From contig KN805371.1 in NCBI GenBank assembly GCA_000818945.1, positions 323,494-350,993 on the forward strand: DNA of 27,500 nt, read 5' to 3'. Both the position numbers and the translations under genes were made by a program. A model generated the notes under the pieces. The model made no database searches, was not told the origin of the DNA, and saw only the letters and a list, made by a program, of their open reading frames with translations. Below, one piece after another: positions 8,734 through 18,400 of this stretch (the stretch's first letter is position 1; each line of letters begins with the position of its first letter). This stretch comes from Schizochytrium sp. CCTCC M209059. Its lineage: Eukaryota; Sar; Bigyra; Thraustochytrida; Thraustochytriidae.

Positions 8734-10929
8734 ATGCCGACCGCGAGCGAACGTGCGCGACGCGCAAGGCACCTCGAGACCTTCGAGGTATTTAATAAGG
8801 CCTTTACGCGATCAAGACCCGTACGGCGCGCACTACGAGACGGGTATTTAAGCGTAGAGCATCCTGCGCGAGCACTTCAATCACTTCGCGACGAGGAACT
8901 CGCCGTGTTACGTGGCCAAAAACTCGAGGCAGAGGAAGCCAAAGTTAGCGGTGTGCCTCCAGAATTACTCGAACTCGTCAGCAAACAACGCAAGGAAGAT
9001 GGCAAGTGGCCAGTCGATGATACACGCCTCGAGGAAATCCTGGGCAGCGGGCATGGCGTGCCGGACCCTCCAGACGGGATCACTCGCTGGAAATGGACAC
9101 TTGCTCTCTGTGTTGCATACCTTCGCCGTCATGCGACTCACTTCGATCATGTACACGATGCACACGAGCGCGCTATGTTTTATCTGAGCGATCATACCCT
9201 CTTGGAAAAGGCAAAGACGATGTTACCTCCAAAGGAACTCAAGGTAACTATCGACAAAGAGCTTGTACGACAAGGCCGCTGGCACGATGCTGTCGAGCAA
9301 CTACTCAGCAGGCTCGGACACGAGGCCTTTTTAAGTGTCAAAGATGCCTCGCACGATTCATGTCCTGCAGAAGCTCCGGGAGATGTGCAATCAAACATTC
9401 GCCAGAACCGGTCTGATCAGCGCCAGCTCTCCAGCGAGACTATTCAACGAACTCTATTTCGCGCCACCACGCTCCATGAAATAGGCATGGCCAGGTTTGC
9501 GATATCTGAGGCGCCAGACTTTCGTAGTGGCCAAGACACAGCAGTGCTCAATGCCCATGCCCCGCTCGCCGAGGCGCTTCCTCTTTATTCTAATCTTGCA
9601 GATCAGCTCTCAATCGATAACGAGCGCGACTTGCGCGCAATTCAGGGTGGAAAGGAGCAGCTTTCTCCAAGGCGAACGGATAATGCTAATACAAAAGAGA
9701 CACAACCTCAAACACTCTTTGCTCGACCTCAAACGCCAAAGGTGACAGGCAATCCGCTTGTGGACGCTGACGAAGAACTTCGCACGTCAATGCAAAGTCT
9801 CATCGCATCAGGTGCAGAAAGCGAGGATGGCCTTGTGGACGCCTTGGTGCGTCACGAAGAGTCTTTGGCCAAGGAGCTCGATCTTTTACGGCGGCGAGAT
9901 CATCTTGGCGCGGTTGCTGCAGCCGCAAAGCTTCAGAAACATTGGAGCAAACCTCTTCGGCAAAAGGCAGAGCTCCGTCGCCTTGGCCGAGCAACGCAAC
10001 CGGTTCCGCGGCCCGAATGGTCCCTTCGTCATTTAGGAGCGCTTGGAAACCAGCGCATCGTTCCTCGTTCATCCAGGAAGCAGCTGCAGCAGCAAAAAGC
10101 AAAAGCGGATCGAGCCAGCGCAAGCTTGCAGAGAGACCTCGGCCTCGATGTCAAGGCAGAGCTAGCGAGTACCGTGCCATCTGCATCGACCGCGGCACAT
10201 CACGAAGACGTGCCGCTCAATGTAAGACTCCGTCAAGAAAGACTTTACGACCAAGTGCAGCGCAAGCTGCAAACAGCCATCAAGCGTGCCATTTTGTACA
10301 CACGTCTCGTTGATGCCCTCAAGGCAGCATCCCAGGCCAATGCTCTTCGCTATCGCAACGCCGAGACACACGCAGCGCGAAACCACGCTTTCGATCAGAC
10401 AACCAAGCTTGTTGTTGAGATTCGTCTTGCTACGTGCTCACTTCTCGAAGGCATTACGCAATGGAGACAGGCGCGAAACGAGCTCGCACAAAGCACTGAC
10501 GCATCGCACGTGCCACAAATGTATCCCTTTATTTGGGACGGAGGCAATCTTATTGTGCGCATGCAAAGACGACTTGATTTCTTGCGCGAAAATAAAGAGC
10601 TGTCGCATTGGTACGGAGACGCCATGCAACTCGAAGAGAACCCCTTTATGCTTGCCGTGCCGATTCGGGAACGTCCCGAGTCTCCTCGACAGGCAACCCG
10701 TCGCGTGTTAGTGGACGGCAAGCAAGTTTTACGTGTTTCTGAGAAGCTTGCTGCGCTTCGCGAGCAGGATGTGGCTCGAATGAACGCGGCCTGGGCTCGC
10801 GTCAGTGGCGGCCCGCTCTGGTGGCCACGCTGCAGCAATGACGAATGGATTCGCGTTCGCGCTGCTGAAAAAGTGATTCGTTCCGAAATGGAGAGACACG
10901 ATCAATTACGTGCAAAGCTTTGTGGCTAA
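8734..10929 (+). CDS. Uncharacterised 731-residue helical protein
   Basis: A single uninterrupted frame. The ATG at 8734 is preceded six bases upstream by an in-frame TAA, so it is the first possible start, although its context (T at -3, C at +4) is weak. The protein is rich in Arg, Glu, Gln, Leu and Ala and looks largely alpha-helical, with a Gln/Lys-rich probable coiled-coil stretch near residues 445-475. No signal peptide or membrane segment is visible. Two parts look structured: residues about 60-180 (WPVDDTRLEEIL, ITRWKWTLALCVAYLRRH) and the C-terminal third (about 560-731), with LVVEIRLATCSLLEGI, YPFIWDGGNLIVRMQRRLDF, and two tryptophan clusters (LSHWYGDAM and GGPLWWPRC). I do not recognise the family. 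A cytoskeletal or flagellar scaffold is conceivable from composition only. It converges with the downstream FYVE-SYLF gene. Confidence 0.85.
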   Translation: MPTASERARRARHLETFEVFNKAFTRSRPVRRALRDGYLSVEHPARALQSLRDEELAVLRGQKLEAEEAKVSGVPPELLELVSKQRKEDGKWPVDDTRLEEILGSGHGVPDPPDGITRWKWTLALCVAYLRRHATHFDHVHDAHERAMFYLSDHTLLEKAKTMLPPKELKVTIDKELVRQGRWHDAVEQLLSRLGHEAFLSVKDASHDSCPAEAPGDVQSNIRQNRSDQRQLSSETIQRTLFRATTLHEIGMARFAISEAPDFRSGQDTAVLNAHAPLAEALPLYSNLADQLSIDNERDLRAIQGGKEQLSPRRTDNANTKETQPQTLFARPQTPKVTGNPLVDADEELRTSMQSLIASGAESEDGLVDALVRHEESLAKELDLLRRRDHLGAVAAAAKLQKHWSKPLRQKAELRRLGRATQPVPRPEWSLRHLGALGNQRIVPRSSRKQLQQQKAKADRASASLQRDLGLDVKAELASTVPSASTAAHHEDVPLNVRLRQERLYDQVQRKLQTAIKRAILYTRLVDALKAASQANALRYRNAETHAARNHAFDQTTKLVVEIRLATCSLLEGITQWRQARNELAQSTDASHVPQMYPFIWDGGNLIVRMQRRLDFLRENKELSHWYGDAMQLEENPFMLAVPIRERPESPRQATRRVLVDGKQVLRVSEKLAALREQDVARMNAAWARVSGGPLWWPRCSNDEWIRVRAAEKVIRSEMERHDQLRAKLCG

Positions 10930-11200
10930 GGGGAAGGGGGGGGAGGGAGAGAAAATGTATAGCCTACATGAAAGTCTGCCTGCGATCCGTCACATCGCGC
11001 TTCATTTTCGATGTCATCGCATGAAGAAGAGAATCGCCCAGAGGCTTCATCGCATGGGATTGGGTCCAGAGACGGGCCACATCATCCACCCTCTTGGGTG
11101 AGCAAGGTTCTTTCACTCTTATAAAAAGGAAAAATAATCAGTTGTTGAGTCAAATTGTCCTGCTGACAAAAATCGCCTCGATATGCTCCGGCGAGAAGCA
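10930..11200. other. Short spacer between convergent genes
   Basis: The stop codons of the unknown gene (+) and the FYVE-SYLF gene (-) are 271 bp apart, so the two 3' untranslated regions must lie close together or overlap. A G-rich run directly follows the + stop (10931-10952). No extra gene is seen. Confidence 0.6.
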
Positions 11201-13810
11201 CTAGATCTCGTCAACCAAAGGCGCCCGCGAAATGCCCATTGGCGAGGCATTTCCTGCCGACACATCACGTTCGCAGGCGCGCTGCAGCGCATCGTAGAGA
11301 GGCTGCGCAGCCTTGGGCCGTGGAACGCGGCAGGCCAAAATCTCCTTCGGGTCGTGAGGACGACCGTAGAATCGCTCATTTACGTCAGCGCGTTCACGAA
11401 TGACGGCGCCCTCGAGGCTGATGCCTACAAAAAGGCCCTTGGACTGGGAGTATGTGTATGAGGGCGCAAAACGGGCTTCGGTACCTACGCTCACGTTGAC
11501 CGAGGCCTCGCCCGTGCGCCCAAGCGGTCCGGCAGCCAGACTCAGTTGCGAGCCAAGGGCCACTTGATTCTTCCCGCTAAAGGCATCCACAGCGCTTTCG
11601 GTGTTGAGAATGATGACAAAGTCGGTGACCTCGCCTCCCATTTGCGCGCCCCATCCCAAGCCAGCAAGACCGATGGCAGTGGGGGCGGTCCACGAACCTT
11701 GTCGATCGCGTCCGACCACGATGCCAGTTCCGAATCGTGTCGTCACGACGAAGCCTACCTTGACCACGGTGAGGAATGCAATGCCTTTGGCTTGCTTGAG
11801 GAGCATGGCAGGAATATACTCGTCGCGAATCACCGACTGATGCGAGGTGCCGAAAAAGTTGTCCACGGCCGCAGCTGCCTTGAGAATCTCCGCCGACATG
11901 GAGAAGCTGACCGGGGACGAAATGTTGACACGCGCCGCCAGCGGCCCGGCAAACGATGAAACGACCGACGCCGCACCCGTCTGGGCGTTTGCGAGCGGGC
12001 TCGCAGTGGGGGATGCGCTTCCATCACCGCCAATGCTGCTATAAGTGCTTGCAAAGTTGCTAAATGTATCGCTGCCACCACCGCTGCTGCCATCGTTGCC
12101 AGGACCGAGCTCGCGGGTGGCGTTGCTGATGGTTGCAGCCAGTTCGTCCTGCATTGGGTCCAACGTCACACAGCATTTCTTGCAGACTCGCTGTGGCTCG
12201 CGCACGCCAAACTGAGCGGGCAAAAGACGGAATTCGTTGCAGCATGTTTTGCAGTAAATCTTGCCGTCCATTCGGCAATGATGGCGTCTCCGGAAAAAGT
12301 CAAACTTGTTGTGGCACAACGTGCACTCGGACTTTGACGCGTCTGGCTCCCATGCAGGCGCTCCAGATGCTCCTGTGGTATCTACAGTTCCGCGACCGAA
12401 CATGTACCACGGCTTGGCGGAATCGAACTGAAAGTGTAGAGATGACGAGGGTGCCGTCGTTGAGGTTGCCACAGACTCTGTGGCGGATTCGCGGCTTGAC
12501 GCAGATTCTGTCGCAGCTGTCATCGCAGACGTCGACACAGTCGCAGCTGTCGTCACGGTCGCCGTAGCACCAGAAACAGGTGCCACTGGAGCTGCAGAAG
12601 GTGCCGCAAGCGGTGTCGGAAGTGGTGATGACGAGTGCACAGATTTTTTTGCTTTTGCTACGCTTTTGCCATTGTCGTCGTTTTCGGATTCTGTACACTT
12701 TGATTCCGACGCAAATGGCTGCGCTTCGTCCAATGCAGAGGTTTCAGTTGTCTCACGGTCGTTGAAAAAACCCACTTGAGCGTCAGGGTCCAGTGGTGCG
12801 TCCTTTGGTACGTCCCGCGTCTTCACGTCTTCCTGGTCATTTTCGGAGACAGCATTTGATTCATCGCGTGCTCGCGTCCCCGGGACGTCGCCGGGAGCAG
12901 GGGACGCGGGCAGCACGGGGGCCGCCTTTGCGTCCATGTTGGTGTCAGCATCGCCCTGGGCACCGACGGAGTCGATATCGCGATAGTCGTCGTGGCTGCG
13001 TTCCGAGGATCCAGAGGGTGAATCTAGCTGCATGGTGACAAGGCCGTCTGCAAGGTCCTCTTCTTCACCGTCGCGGGCGTTCGCATTGTTTTCTTCAATA
13101 TCAATGCGAAATTTTGGCGATGCTCGCGGCGAGTTCCTCGGCGACGGCGAACCCGACGAGATCGCCTCATCTTGGGCATCATGGAACTGAGATAAGTCGC
13201 CATCATCGTTTGCATCGGCCGAATTTTCGCTTGCATTGTCCGCTCCGCATTTATCCGCCGTGTCTTTTTCGCTCACTTCGTCGACCTCGTTCCCATTTTC
13301 ATTTTCATTTTCATTTTCATTTTCATTTTCATTCTCGCCCTGGTCCAGGCCTTCTTCTTCTTCTTCTTCTTCTTCTTCGTCGCTCGCCGCGTTTTGGCAG
13401 GCCTGGGTTGCGAGGTCCTGAGCTCGATCTTTGCCGCCAACCTCTTCGTCGGCTTCGTCTTCTGCCTCCTCGTCCTGGCCCACCTCGGCTCGGTCTTGGG
13501 CCTGTTCCTCGTCTTGCCGGTTATCTTCTCCGCGGACATTTCCCGCGTTCTCGACGCCTTGCGCGGAGCCGCTCTCCGGCTCCGCTTCGCGGGCGTCCGT
13601 CTCGCGGTCGCGCTCTCGCTGCGCCTGGTCTTGCGCCGCCGCCGCTCCCTGGCCCTCCTCCTCCTCTTGCTGCTGCTGCTCCATCACGTCGCTGTCCTCG
13701 TCGCGGTCCTCGGCGGCGCCGTGGACGTCGGTCTCGCGCTGCTCCATGTCGCCCATCATCATCATCCCGCGCAGCGTCCCGTCCTCGCTCCCGGCCGCGG
13801 CGCGCTCCAT
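11201..13810 (-). CDS. FYVE zinc finger - SYLF domain protein
   Basis: From the ATG at 13810 (context GCCATGG, a textbook Kozak match) the frame encodes 869 residues. The first ~480 are low complexity: methionine-rich near the start, then Gln/Glu-rich and strongly acidic with (Glu-Asn)n and poly-Glu, then Ser/Thr/Ala-rich. A FYVE finger at about 484-548 has the W-E-P-D motif, CTLC, the RRHHCR phosphoinositide-binding patch, YCKTC and RVCKKC. The fourth zinc-ligand cysteine is replaced by Asp (HHCRMDG). Residues about 645-850 form a SYLF (DUF500/Ysc84-type) domain: AKGIAFLTVVKVGF, FGTGIVVGRDRQGSW, WGAQMGGEVTDFVIILN and AAGPLGRTG. FYVE fingers bind PtdIns3P on endosomes; SYLF domains bind phosphoinositides and actin. 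An endosomal membrane-actin adaptor is therefore inferred. The frame stays open a further 233 codons upstream, so a longer N-terminus is possible but compositionally unlikely. Confidence 0.88.
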   Translation of the reverse strand: MERAAAGSEDGTLRGMMMMGDMEQRETDVHGAAEDRDEDSDVMEQQQQEEEEGQGAAAAQDQAQRERDRETDAREAEPESGSAQGVENAGNVRGEDNRQDEEQAQDRAEVGQDEEAEDEADEEVGGKDRAQDLATQACQNAASDEEEEEEEEEGLDQGENENENENENENENGNEVDEVSEKDTADKCGADNASENSADANDDGDLSQFHDAQDEAISSGSPSPRNSPRASPKFRIDIEENNANARDGEEEDLADGLVTMQLDSPSGSSERSHDDYRDIDSVGAQGDADTNMDAKAAPVLPASPAPGDVPGTRARDESNAVSENDQEDVKTRDVPKDAPLDPDAQVGFFNDRETTETSALDEAQPFASESKCTESENDDNGKSVAKAKKSVHSSSPLPTPLAAPSAAPVAPVSGATATVTTAATVSTSAMTAATESASSRESATESVATSTTAPSSSLHFQFDSAKPWYMFGRGTVDTTGASGAPAWEPDASKSECTLCHNKFDFFRRRHHCRMDGKIYCKTCCNEFRLLPAQFGVREPQRVCKKCCVTLDPMQDELAATISNATRELGPGNDGSSGGGSDTFSNFASTYSSIGGDGSASPTASPLANAQTGAASVVSSFAGPLAARVNISSPVSFSMSAEILKAAAAVDNFFGTSHQSVIRDEYIPAMLLKQAKGIAFLTVVKVGFVVTTRFGTGIVVGRDRQGSWTAPTAIGLAGLGWGAQMGGEVTDFVIILNTESAVDAFSGKNQVALGSQLSLAAGPLGRTGEASVNVSVGTEARFAPSYTYSQSKGLFVGISLEGAVIRERADVNERFYGRPHDPKEILACRVPRPKAAQPLYDALQRACERDVSAGNASPMGISRAPLVDEI
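13294..13329. repeat. (CATTTT)6 coding repeat encoding Glu-Asn
   Basis: Six exact hexamers lie inside the FYVE-SYLF gene. On the minus strand they read GAAAAT and encode alternating Glu-Asn within the acidic N-terminal region. The repeat length is a multiple of three, so copy-number change keeps the frame. Confidence 0.85.
13352..13378. repeat. (TTC)9 coding repeat encoding poly-Glu
   Basis: Nine TTC triplets read as GAA on the minus strand. They encode a poly-glutamate run in the disordered N-terminal region of the FYVE-SYLF protein. Confidence 0.85.
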
Positions 13811-13830
13811 GGCTCCCGCGGGCGTGCGGC

Positions 13831-13854
13831 CGTGCGCGTGCGCGTGCGCGTGCG
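13831..13854. repeat. (CGTGCG)4 repeat
   Basis: Four perfect hexamers lie just upstream of the chosen FYVE-SYLF start. If the longer N-terminal frame were used they would encode alternating Ala-His, which looks like repeat translation rather than a conserved domain. Confidence 0.75.
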
Positions 13855-15010
13855 CGGTCTGCCTCGCGCGGGCGCGGCGGCTGCGCGGCCTCGGAGGAGG
13901 TTTCCTTCTCGCTCTGCGCGCTTGCTCAGCTTGCCTGCTCTGCTTTTCTTTTGCCAGTTGCTTTGCTTTCTTCGCCTTGCCTCGCCGGCGCGGCGCGGGT
14001 CTGCTACGAGGGGCCAGGGCCCGCGTAGCTTGGCTTGTAGTCGCCGGTCCCGCGCAGGGCCAACAGACAGACGCAGAGGTGGAGTTGCAGAGTTTCTTTC
14101 TTGAGATGGGGAGGCAGGGAGGGAGGGCGTTTCCGAGGGCAGAGGACGTGGAGGGGAAGTCGGGATGGAGGTGGAGATGGAGACGGAGCTGGGCAGGGGA
14201 GGCGAGGACGAACAACGTGGTGGCGGGTGAACAACATGGTGAATGGGGGAACAGAATAACACCGGGGAGCTGGAACGCCGAGAAGTTGATGGGAGACGAC
14301 GAGTTGGAGCGGAAACTGTTTGCGGCGAAGCAGGAGAGAGGCACGATCGGTCGATGTGCTGAGCGTGACAAGTTGCAGGGCTGATTGCAAGGTATACGTG
14401 AGCTGCATTTCATTTCTTTATTGTAAAAGGATAAATAAACGATGTGTATCACAAGAGAGCGGGTGAAGGCTTGGAACATTTTCGGGTCCAGGTGGCCGGC
14501 GAAACTCAAGCGATTGAATAAAATCTAGCTTCCATATTTCTCTTGCTTGTCAAGGATCGCGCAAGAGTCATTTGACAAAAAGATCTCGATTCCTATCTCA
14601 AGTTGTTCTCTTCAATTTTTGGGGGCAGACGTCGCTCATACATGACGAAGATCACAGTTCTGTGCAAAAACATAAAGAGTACCAAGTGGAAGCATTTTCC
14701 GCCTGGCTCAAAACGTGCTCACGCAGCGCAAGCAGAGCCAACTCCGGACCCCGCCGGCGCGGTCGGTCTCCCTCGTCAGCGCGCTCTTCCTCGTCCGAGC
14801 TCGCACTTTGCCCCCATCGTTCCGCCTCCGTTCCGCCTCCGTTCTCCCCTTCGTAACATCGCCGTCCCGCTGCGGCCTCGCGCCCGCGCTCGCGCACGCG
14901 TCCAAGCCAGCCGCCCAGCGAGCGAACAAACCCGCCGCGCAGCCAGCGCGCAGGCCTCCCGCGTCGCGGCAGGCGTGACAGAGAGACAAGACATTCAGAG
15001 AGACAAACAA

Positions 15011-15070
15011 GAGAGAGAGAGAGAGACAAGCAACAGACAAGCACGCAGAGAGCAGAGCAGAGCAGAGCAG
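15011..15070. repeat. GA tract and (AGCAG)4 repeat in the NEL gene 5' region
   Basis: A GA dinucleotide tract at 15011-15026 is followed by four AGCAG pentamers at 15051-15070. Both are about 400 bp upstream of the NEL start codon. GA tracts are common in promoters and 5' UTRs, but no function is shown here. Confidence 0.7.
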
Positions 15071-15452
15071 ACCCGGAACGAGCGAGGGCGCGGCGCGGCG
15101 CTGCGAGCGGCGGGCGTGCGGGCGGGCGCGGGCGCGAGCGGGAGAACGAGAGAACGGGCTTGCGCTCGCGGGCGGAGGGGCTGGAAGCGGGAATCGCGTC
15201 GAGCGTGATCGACTGATTGGTTGATTGATTGATCGATTGTTGATCGAACGACCCGCCGGCACGTGCACGCGACGCGGCGCGAGGCGGCGCGAGGAGGGAC
15301 GGGGAAGGGGGAGAAGGGACGACCCGTGCGCGGGGCAGGGCGAGGGTTGGGGGGAGGAGCTGCGCGCACCGCAACTCGTGCTCCTGCGCGAAGAGACGAG
15401 CTCGCGCGGTGAAGGAATTCGCAACTGAGAGAAGAAGAAGTTGCGCGAAAAG

Positions 15453-18400
15453 ATGGTCGTTCGCAAGCTTATGTGCGCAGCGAACCTGCTGCATCGTCGA
15501 GGCTCCCAGGAGGAAGAGGGCTTCGGTGGCAGTAGTCTCGGAAACCAGAGACTTCAAGTTGCCGTTCGCGAGGCTCGGACCTCGAGGGCAAGATCCGCAT
15601 CATCACGTAGATCGTCGGCTTCACGTCGGTCGAGAGTTTCGTCCTCACGTCGATCCTCCAGACTTCGGGGTGCAGACAGCACGCAGCATGTAGACGCTCT
15701 CGACCAGAATGATATGGATGATCGCAATGATGCGACCAACAACGAAGACGCTACTCAGGAGGAGGCTAATCTTGCAGAAGAAGAAGAAGAAGAAGATTTG
15801 CTGGAAGGTCTGGTGGAGGACCAAGACCAACACGAAGAAGAAGAAGAAGAAGAAGAAGAAGAAGAAGAAGAAGAAGAAAACAATGAATTCGCGGAGGAGC
15901 TGGCAAACTCGTTCGACGGAAATGCGGCAAACGTCTCCGGAGAAACGATCGGGGACTTGCAGGCGCAGATGCGAGCCCTTGCGGAAATTCAAGGCGCGCA
16001 GGCCGGGGAACTGAGTCGTCTCGAGGAACAATTTGGTCTTTTCGAAGGGGGCATAGACCCTGAGGAGTTGGACCACCTTATTGCCCTGAGTCTGGAGTAC
16101 GAGGAGGAACGGACAATGAACCAAGAAAGACTTGCGCTGGACAACGAGCAAGAGTCGGAAAACCTCGACCTTGGCCTGCGCATGTCCAACGAGCTGCAAG
16201 TATACCTTGAAAATTGGGCGAGTAGCGTAGCGACGGACGACCTTTACACGATGGAGCGGATCTTTCACGAATTTGGTCAGCAAAATGCGCGCTTGGTGGA
16301 GGCAGAAGACGGCACGCAGTCAATCGCCGTGGAGGGCAATCTAGCCTTCCAAGATCTCACCATTCCCGCGCTTCCACCGCGGGTCACCATCAGCGGAGAC
16401 CTCTCCTTTCGCTCCTGCTCGCTTCCCGACGACGACACTGCGCGCTGGAAATGCAGCCGTCTTACACTTGTCAATTGTCATGGGGATACGCGCACTCTCA
16501 TGGAGAACATCGAGTCTGCGCACAAATCCGCGAGCGGTGTGCTCGGCCTCCAGGGCCTTACGCTGGACGCCATGTCCTCAAGCGAGAAGCCTCTCTCGCT
16601 TGAACTTGACAATTGCCAAGATCTAACGTACTTGGAAATTGCAGGCGACGAAACCGTCGTCATGAACAAACTCAAAGTTAAGAGCTGCCCCGCTTTGGTG
16701 ACCGGGCCGGCAAAGCTCAAGGTACTTCAAGCCATGATACTCTCGAATCTGCCGTGCTTAGATTCCATTGGGCGCTCCAACCTGCATCTTGGCGAGCTGA
16801 CGCGCATCAATCGCTGTCCGTCTCTCAACACTCTTTGTGACGATGATCTTCTCATCGCCGGCGTGCTCAAAATCGAAGAGGGAAAAATTGAGCGTATCTG
16901 CGAGGGCGCTCTCCGCTATATGCCGGCGATTGAGAACGATGCGGCGGGGCGAGGCCAGATTTCTCCGAGCGTGACCATCGAGTGCATTGAGACGGACACA
17001 CCACTTGCGGCCCGGATCGATAGTCCTGAAATGGACGTGCATTTCGCTGGCAACAGACTCCCAGCCAAATTCTGCGAAGGTTCTATCATCGTGCGTTCCT
17101 TTTCTGTGAGCGGACCCTGGTCTTTTCATCAGCGACTCATCGAGCAATATGGCACCGAAGCCGAACAATCTGAGGCAGGTCAAGGTTCGCGCAGATCGCA
17201 CCGTGGCCCTAGCAGAGATGCTGGACCTCTTGGTATCGTCGTGGACGAACTTGAGTCGGACGAGCGTTTCCACGACGAGGATTCGGGGCAATCGTCGCGA
17301 GGTTCGCAACAAGAAGCAACGCCAACACCGTCTTCGGAACCACTAGGGCTGCGCAACTGGCTCGACGATGTACAAGCACATTCGTCGATTCACGTGAAGC
17401 GCCTTCCCGTAAAGGAGTTCCGAGGCAAACTTTCCTCGCCCTTGCTTCATTTGGAGAGCCTTCCGATGGAGGACTTTCCCGATTGGAAGTGCGAGGCGGA
17501 CGAGGGTTCGCTCCAGTTGGTGAGCTGTCCGTTGCTGGAGGTGATTTGGCCGGATGACGCGCCGTCGGTTCCAATCTCTATTAATGTGGAAGACTGCGCA
17601 GCCTTGGAGAGACTCTCGGACCAAGAAGTGCAACTGGGAACCTTTCGCATCTCGCGAGCTCCAGGGATGCAGCGGCTGGCGCGGTCCATCGTGTTTACCG
17701 GACAGGAGTCAATCTCCATTCTTGATTTACCGTCGCTGACGAGGCTTTCCGACGACCTGGCTTTCTTCAAGGATGATGTTACACCGCAACTTTTCTTGCG
17801 CGGTGTCGGCATCAAAAGCCTTTCGGATATCGAAGGGAGCGGGTTCACTCAGCTTCGTGTGGAATCCTGCCACGAGCTCGAGGATGCGAGTCTTCGGGGC
17901 TTGTGGCAGTCTGTGGAAGTCGTATCTTGCGATAAGGTAGCACGCGTCGAGGTTGGCTTGACAACTCGCGGTGGTTCTGGCGAGCTCACACTGAAGAAGC
18001 TTCCTCTCTTGCGAGATATTAAGCTTCGCACGGGATGTCTCAGGCTCAACATATCTGACTGTCCCGAGTTCGTTGGTGAGACGATCACAGGTGACGCCGA
18101 AGACGACAGTGGAAGTTATAGTCGTTCGTCAATGAGAAAGCCTCTGGACATTGGTCTGCTGTCAGGTTTACGCTTTTTATCGTTGGCCGGAAGTTCGGGG
18201 CTCCGCACAATTCCCGGTCCCTTGCCGCATACTTTACGGAACCTCGACCTCTCCAACTGCCCCAACCTGGTTCACATCCCAGACGATGTGTTCAACGCCG
18301 CTCCCGGACGTGTCATACTCCGATTAGATCGCTGCGCATCGCTGCAAGGCATTCCTCCCATTCACGTTGCGTCGTTGAGCGCCGAGGGCTGCGTGGGCCT

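Larger units (their letters stand above)
13811..15452. promoter_or_regulatory. Divergent promoter region between the FYVE-SYLF and NEL genes
   Basis: This 1.64-kb spacer separates the start codons of two genes transcribed outward, so it must carry both promoters and both 5' untranslated regions. It is GC-rich at both ends with an AT-richer core at about 14400-14660. All frames are stop-poor and give overlapping Arg/Ser/Pro-rich translations with no domain. Repeats include (CGTGCG)4 at 13831-13854, a GA tract at 15011-15026, (AGCAG)4 at 15051-15070 and TTGA/GATT copies at about 15211-15245. No clear TATA box or initiator could be assigned to either gene. Confidence 0.55.

Noticed and set aside
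13431..14384. 317- and 304-codon + strand frames
   Set aside because: They are antisense to the FYVE-SYLF coding sequence and its upstream region; composition (poly-Ser, poly-Cys, poly-Arg) is that of a shadow frame.
13811..14509. 233-codon N-terminal extension of the FYVE-SYLF protein
   Set aside because: The frame is open, but the far end begins at a TTG, the sequence contains Ala-His repeat translation and no conserved motif, and the ATG at 13810 has a near-ideal Kozak context. It is kept only as a possibility.
14652..15557. 301-codon - strand frame in the divergent promoter
   Set aside because: It overlaps other open frames on both strands, has Arg/Ser-rich composition and no domain, and runs into the NEL gene start.
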